The position numbers were made by a program, and so were the translations under genes. 64,000 nt of DNA from Berghia stephanieae (lineage: Eukaryota > Mollusca > Gastropoda > Nudibranchia > Aeolidiidae), in assembly GCA_034508935.3 (NCBI GenBank), contig CM067452.1, forward strand, positions 44,401,562-44,465,561, written 5' to 3'. The notes beneath the pieces were generated by a model. The model did not search any database. It saw only the letters and a list, made by a program, of their open reading frames with translations, and was not told the origin of the DNA. This document shows, in pieces, positions 59,241 to 64,000 of the stretch; position 1 is the first letter of the stretch, and every line of letters begins with the position of its first letter.

Positions 59241-59384
59241 TTAATTGGCTAATGTGACAAGTCTCATACCGTGAACAACAACACAGGCTGCAGACATTGA
59301 GTGTTCATTTGACATTTGGGTCATTCTGGGGAATATCAACACATTGGCTTGTTCTAGGACAAGTTTGAAACATTCCCACTTAAA

Positions 59385-59448
59385 ATGACTCTCTTTAGCT
59401 GTGTCTTATGTGTGATTTCGTTTCTGTGCAGTTTGTGTATTGTTTTAG
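59385..59448 (+). CDS. Gene 2 signal-peptide exon
   Basis: ATG at 59385 opens MTLFSCVLCVISFLCSLCIV, then Leu, ending phase 1 at the donor TTTTAG/GTGAGT. It is a compact hydrophobic segment with the look of a secretory signal peptide. The leftover G joins GT of the exon at 61864 to give Gly and then EDVVVKTARHP, a plausible cleavage site. The frame and phase match with that exon is the main support. The protein should be secreted or membrane-bound, by inference. Confidence 0.65.
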
Positions 59449-59486
59449 GTGAGTGTTTTAAATTAAAAGGTTGATTAATCGTTTAA

Positions 59487-59712
59487 CTGTCGTGCCTTGG
59501 GAAAGACACGTATTTAAAAAGCTGGTCAGAAAACTCGTCCTTTAAATATCGATTGATTTAAATGACCCTCATCTTGGTAAAAACTCTCAAGCCTGGGACG
59601 TCGTGAAGTCTTTTTACCAAGATGATGGTTAATTAAGTCGATCTATATTTATTTGAGGGACGAGTTTTTGGCCAAATTTTTAGAACCGTATTCTTCCAGA
59701 TTACGCGAAATG
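59487..59712. mobile_element. TTAA-type fold-back MITE (copy 2)
   Basis: TTAA at 59483-59486 then CTGTCGTGCCTTGGG. It has the same inner words as copy 1 (AAAACTCGTCCTTTAAATAT and the inverted form) and a weaker palindrome. The right end is diverged. It is inside intron 1 of gene 2. Confidence 0.7.
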
Positions 59713-60043
59713 GAATGTGATCCAAATTGCTTACGTCACTCTGGCAACACGTCTCTCACTCAAACCTGTATTTATAGAGACGCACAATAGTGAAGAAAAG
59801 TGGGATGTCAAAAAACCGGTTCCTATTTCATTGGAAGTGTAAAACTACTCTTCCGGGGGACTGAACACATACCTTGTGTAATTGATCTTTCTGGTTTCAA
59901 AGTGATGGCATCTCATTCTCTAGTCTCAATATATTCTGGTCGTCCATAAAGATCATCCACCCACACTCTTTGACGTCCCGTAATCCCAAGAATCTGCTAT
60001 ACGTCCTGCTACTACTGAATAAGTTTTGTCTCCTTTATGTAAC

Positions 60044-60044
60044 C

Positions 60045-60138
<94 letters not shown>
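60044..60138. repeat. (TTA)n microsatellite
   Basis: About 31 near-perfect TTA triplets. Confidence 0.97.
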
Positions 60139-60140
<2 letters not shown>

Positions 60141-60419
60141 CGTACTCCGAATGGATGAAAACATTGACACCCATAAGGAGTTAGGAACAAAAAGAGTAGA
60201 GGATGTGACGTCATAGCTTTTCTTCCCTATGTCTGGTATCAACAAAAAATTTCCCTATGAGGAACGGCGTGTTTTTACTACAATTTGTTTCCATGGAAAC
60301 GGCGCTGCATTTGGAATTTCGCCCGTATCAATTTTAATAAATGTTTATTTTGGCTCGAATTCCAGGATCTCTGTCTGTAATGCCGGTCTTCAACAATTGG
60401 GCCACAGAACTCAAACAAA

Positions 60420-60434
60420 ATAATAATAATAATA

Positions 60435-60524
<90 letters not shown>

Positions 60525-60815
60525 TGAGATTTTATATAGCGCAATATCCAATAAACTTGCTCAAAGAGCTATACAAGGGGTCCCTGGCCAACAGCAACAT
60601 TAATTTAACATGTAGGATAGGACATGACGACTGTAGGCGATTATATATTTTTTTCGGACAGAGACAACGCTGTTAACGGCTAGGTACTCATTTTACAGCT
60701 GGGTACTGTGAGAGAATGTGAGTAAAGAGCCTTTTCCAGCTATACGCCAAGCCAGGCTCGAACCCAGGACCTTCCGATCCGAAAGCGAGTGTCATACTGA
60801 AGGCCACATAGCCGT
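60420..60815 (-). mobile_element. SINE-2 copy with AAT tail
   Basis: From the (TAA)n tail (60420-60524 on the plus strand) through the 3' end TTTTATATAGCGCAATATCC to the tRNA-like head complement (GGCTCGAACCCAGGACC, GTCATACTGAAGGCCACATA). Confidence 0.85.
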
Positions 60816-61100
60816 GAACTCGTCCTTCCCGTATCAATTGATTCAATGGGGCCGATGGTTTCCATGTGCTGGTGGGCATTGGTCACATTGTAACATATAC
60901 TCAAAATGACCTACATAGTGAAAAGTGTTCACAGCTATCGAAATATCCAACATCATGATTGGTCTTTTTTTCTCACCTTGACACATGGGTAGGCTTACAA
61001 CTTTCATAAACAAAGCAAGTGTTTACATTTGTTAAGAAATATCCAACCATTGGACGGTAACAAATCATGTGATTGATGACTTGTCTGGACAAAAACCTGA
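60816..61100. other. Intron of gene 2, unassigned
   Basis: No repeat family or exon recognised. Confidence 0.4.
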
Positions 61101-61102
61101 AT

Positions 61103-61295
61103 ATAGATAGAACGAAGATGACGTCACTCTGGTTTTTGTAATTGATTTTTGCCATCCGCGTTTATGAGTAATTTTCACTAAACCGTATTAACCAGACTAT
61201 AAACGTTTCAGGTTATACACAGTTTTGTGTGTTGGTCCGTTATACTTCCGGTGGCAATGTTGTGAACTTCTCAGCCAAGCGCATACTATCTATAG
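61103..61295. repeat. R4 dispersed repeat, uninterrupted copy
   Basis: GATGACGTCACTC, GCCATCCGCGTTTATGAGTA and GTGTGTTGGTCCGTTATACT through AGCCAAGCGCATACTATCTA. The same sequence recurs at 62655-63224 with an R3 insert. Confidence 0.8.
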
Positions 61296-61299
61296 ATCG

Positions 61300-61640
61300 C
61301 TCTGATTGACCTTCACCTTGGCAAAAACGTGCAATGATTGGGATTGTCCTTGTACCACAACATAAATAGGGATCACCTTTGACCTCGTGAACCTGATGGC
61401 CTTGAAGAACGACTTCAATGAATAAATACATCATTTGTAGATCAAAAATAGATAAACAGTCATAGATAAATAAATAAGTCAGTAAAAATATAAATAAATT
61501 CGTAAATCAAAATTAGATAAAAGATAAATAATGAAATAAATAAACAAATAATCAAAGAAACAAACAAATATCTAATTTATTTATTAAATTATTTGTTTAT
61601 TTATCTATTTTTAAAATGCATGCAAACATGAACACACCTG
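61300..61640. other. Intron of gene 2, unassigned
   Basis: AT-rich, with AAATAAA-type words at 61430-61600. Confidence 0.4.
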
Positions 61641-61644
61641 CACT

Positions 61645-61665
61645 CACAAACACACACACACACAC

Positions 61666-61752
<87 letters not shown>
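61645..61752. repeat. (CA)n(TA)n microsatellite
   Basis: CA repeats pass directly into TA repeats. Confidence 0.97.
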
Positions 61753-61758
<6 letters not shown>

Positions 61759-61863
61759 CATATTTATTTTATTTTCTTATAAGTAACTAGAATTAAATGC
61801 GAATTATTGTGAAAACCGCCTAAATGACAGAGGGTGTGTGTGTGTCCCTCCTTAAATCCTTAG

Positions 61864-62066
61864 GTGAAGATGTGGTGGTGAAAACAGCCCGCCACCCATC
61901 GGAATCCTGCCAGCTCCCTGCTATCATTGATGTCATCATTATACGTCACCAATTCGATGACGTCACACTGTCTCTGTGGCGTAGCCAGATAATCACCGTC
62001 CCCCAGCGTGCTGTTCTGATGGGCTCTGATGAAGACACGGGCAAGGCGATGTTTCAGAGCCTAGAG
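61864..62066 (+). CDS. Gene 2 second exon, extracellular protein of unknown family
   Basis: A 203-bp exon with acceptor CCTCCTTAAATCCTTAG and donor CTAGAG/GTAACC; it enters at phase 1 and leaves at phase 0. It is open throughout, more GC-rich than its surroundings, and codes for EDVVVKTARHPSESCQLPAI, then an Ile/Val-rich strand, DDVTLSLWRSQIITVPQRAV, and GSDEDTGKAMFQSLE. A Cys followed later by LxLW could mean an Ig-like sheet, but the spacing is long and I do not claim it. No third exon is visible before 64000. SINE-2 landed just 20 bp beyond the donor. Confidence 0.7.
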
Positions 62067-62084
62067 GTAACCAATGTCTTCTTC

Positions 62085-62340
62085 TATGTGGTCTAGTGGT
62101 ATGACGTTCGCTTTCGGATCGGAAGGTCCTGGGTTCGAGGATCGCTCGGTGCATAGTTGAGTCCTTGGAAAATGCTCTTTACTCACATTCTCTCACCTTG
62201 CTCAGGTGCAAAATGAGTACCTGACCGTTAACAATGTTGTCTTTGTCTGAAAAAATAAATTGTAATATCGCCTAATAGGCGTCATGTCTCGGTCTACATG
62301 GTGCTTGTAGCTGTTTGTCAGGGACCCTTTGTAAAGGTCC
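62085..62340 (+). mobile_element. SINE-2 copy
   Basis: tRNA-like head ATGTGGTCTAGTGGTATGAC, B-box-like GGTTCGAGGA, GACCGTTAACAATGTTG and CGCCTAATAGGCG. The 3' end stops after CAGGGACCCTTTGTAAAG. Confidence 0.85.
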
Positions 62341-62385
62341 ATCTTTAAAAAAACAAACTCTGATGTTTAATCGCCTATTATACGG

Positions 62386-62535
62386 ACAGCGTGGCTCAGT
62401 GGTACAGCTTTGCTTCGTATCGAAATGTACCGAGGCTTTATCGCCTATTTATACAGGGGACAGCGTGGCTCAGTGGTACAGTCTTTGCTTCGTATCGGAA
62501 ATGTACCGAGTTCGATCTCCCGCCGCTCGCAGCCA
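62386..62535 (+). mobile_element. Third tRNA-derived SINE head, duplicated
   Basis: GACAGCGTGGCTCAGTGGTA (A-box) occurs at about 62386 and 62459. Only the second copy continues to a B-box-like GAGTTCGATCTCC and CCGCCGCTCGC. It looks like a partial tandem duplication of a tRNA-like head. Confidence 0.6.
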
Positions 62536-62654
62536 TCGTAAAGCCATAGCCTGACCCTGACCAAAAATGGCGTGAAAAGACAAGTCTTGGCAATACAATG
62601 AGAAAACAATTGGTGAGTTGTATTCAATATGAGTCATCATCAAAGACAACTCAA

Positions 62655-63224
62655 TAGATAGAATGAAGTTGACGTCACTCGGGTCTTTGTTATTGTTTTT
62701 TTTTTTTGCCATCCGCGTTTATGAGTAATGTTTACTAAACTGTATTATCCAGACTATAAACGTGTAAGGTCACACATGGAGCATCACCTGAATCATATAC
62801 CTATGATGTTCGCATGGTGTACGATCCGATAGTAGGGCTGGTGTTGATGGGAGCATCACCCTTGAATCGTAACCTATGATTTCGCATGGGTGTACGATCG
62901 ATAGTATGTCGTTTCTTCTTTTACTAGCTATCCTGCTTCTTGTTTGTGATTGTATTTTTGACAGGGGATATTTTTTTCTGCAAATCTTCTGCCTGTTGTT
63001 CTGTTATTATATTAGCTTATGAACTTTAGGTTAGATTTTGATTGACATTTGACTATTTTTAGATTGCTTGTTTTTGTTTCAGCGGTCTCTCATATAACCT
63101 CAATTGTGTTGGAAGAGACCTAAAGCAACAAACAAACAACAAACAAAAAAAAACAGTTGTGTGTTGGTCCGTTATACTTCGGATGCAATGTTGTAACTTC
63201 TTAGCCAAGCGCACACTATCTATG
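62655..63224. repeat. R4 dispersed repeat carrying an R3 insert
   Basis: Matches 61103-61295 on both sides of an insert at 62776-63153. The match resumes with GTGTGTTGGTCCGTTATACT. Confidence 0.8.
62776..63153 (+). mobile_element. R3 retroposon with internal duplication and (CAAA)n tail
   Basis: The 5' region GAGCATCACC...GTACGATC is present twice in tandem (about 70 bp per unit), whereas the copy at 17.2-17.5 kb has one. It ends in CAACAAACAAACAACAAAC followed by an A-run. Confidence 0.8.
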
Positions 63225-63282
63225 CGCTGCGCAAAACGAAACAAAACAAATACGTCAACATCTAGTTCTTGTGAGCTTGACC

Positions 63283-63768
63283 TTACAGAGAGAACGCAAC
63301 ATAGCATTGCGCATCGTCTCTCTTATCAACTGAGGAATTTTATCGTTTTGGTTAATGAGATATCACTTTTCAAATGATATTATAATATACATACTTGTAT
63401 AATAAAACCAATACACTTATTTGGATGAAAAGTTCACAGTGACGCTCCAGTGAAATCGTTTCTCAGCCATCTTTTAATCTGAGTTACCGAGCCGTGAAGT
63501 CAGTGATTTCACGACGGGTAATTTTAATCTTGGGTGCATTCATCCTTATTATTTTTCATTCTTTGCAGGGCATCACTGTGCACTTTTCATCAAAATAAGT
63601 TTATTGGTTATATTTTTATCTTATAGAAGTATGTTTATAATATCATTTTGAAAAGTGATTTCTCAAATACAATTAGTGATATCTCATTAACCAAACGACA
63701 GATTTCCTCAGTTGATAAGAGAGACGCATGCGCAATGCTATGTTGATGTTCTCTCTGTAAAGGGCATG
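63283..63768. mobile_element. Fold-back element, ~180-bp inverted arms
   Basis: The left arm (about 63283-63460) and right arm (about 63568-63768) are reverse complements at roughly 85%. Both include ACAGAGAGAAC, ATAGCATTGCGCAT and TTAATGAGATATCAC. The centre (about 63500-63530) has its own small palindrome around GTCAGTGATTTCAC. No coding sequence. Confidence 0.8.
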
Positions 63769-63774
63769 GCTACT

Positions 63775-63930
63775 CGCCGCTGCCCTGTGTGGTATTGAGC
63801 AAGCCACCTCGCCTTAGCTCAATTTGCGACGCTGCACTGCGGCTAACGCCTGGGTTATTCCAGTCTTCCCTTGGAATAGACCCTCAAGACAAATGCCCTC
63901 TTGGGATGAATAAAGGGAATTTATTTATTT
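63775..63930 (+). mobile_element. Probable SINE or LINE 3' tail
   Basis: TGAGCAAGCCACCTCGCC, followed by a CTTGGGATGAATAAAGGGAA tail and a TTTA-rich end, is a wording common to metazoan retroposon 3' ends. The head was not identified. Confidence 0.4.
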
Positions 63931-64000
63931 TAATTTATTCCTACAAACCCATTGCCTTGAAACGGTAGAGTCTAGGCTGGTAACTTCCGTACTCTGGAGA
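63931..64000. other. Possible start of a TTAA-type MITE at the window edge
   Basis: CCGTACTCTGG at about 63987-63997 matches the terminus of the MITEs at 59 kb, but no TTAA precedes it and the element runs off the window. Confidence 0.25.

Overview
The window looks like a repeat-rich, intron-rich genome of an invertebrate animal, probably marine. I see GT-AG introns, two tRNA-derived SINE families, several LINEs, GalEA-like Ty1/copia elements and very many (TAA)n, (GA)n and (CA)n tracts. It has no operons and no bacterial features. The sequence does not let me choose between echinoderm, mollusc, hemichordate and similar lineages.

Two host genes can be supported, both from exons with matching splice phases and both incomplete. 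Gene 1 is on the minus strand. It runs from a signal-peptide exon (44562-44472) through exons at about 41083-40987, 40458-40265, 17861-17688 and 11226-11080. Together these encode the first two Ig domains of an L1CAM/neurofascin/neuroglian-type neural adhesion protein; the rest of the gene lies beyond position 1. Gene 2 is on the plus strand. It has a signal-peptide exon (59385-59448) and one further exon (61864-62066), and continues past the window end. I do not recognise its family. The two genes are arranged head to head about 15 kb apart.

Layout. 1-11 kb: a broken gypsy fossil, a CR1-like LINE end, Harbinger-like ends with a 101-bp tandem repeat, a SINE-in-SINE nest and a 50/51-bp minisatellite. 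11-17.7 kb (an intron of gene 1): a long RTE-like LINE carrying two insertions with clear target-site duplications, and a CR1/L2-like LINE ending in a snap-back palindrome. 17.9-40.3 kb (a 22.4-kb intron of gene 1): two copia fossils in opposite orientation, a solo LTR, a candidate DNA transposon with clustered 14-bp motifs, and a piggyBac relic. That relic has been split by a palindromic tandem array of seven SINE units of about 399 bp, flanked by a 13-bp duplication. 40-46 kb: the first exons of gene 1, several SINEs and a 27-unit 43-bp minisatellite just upstream of the signal exon. 46-59 kb: intergenic repeats, a hAT-type MITE with a perfect 8-bp duplication, and a large fold-back element. 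59-64 kb: gene 2 with TTAA-type MITEs in and before its first intron, SINEs, nested dispersed repeats and another fold-back element.

Most open reading frames in the window come from repeats. The strongest candidate for something unusual is the nested piggyBac/SINE palindrome at 34.8-38.3 kb. Next are the 14-bp motif clusters at 29.7-32.0 kb and the gag-start/LTR overlap shared by both copia elements. Coordinates of repeat edges are by eye.
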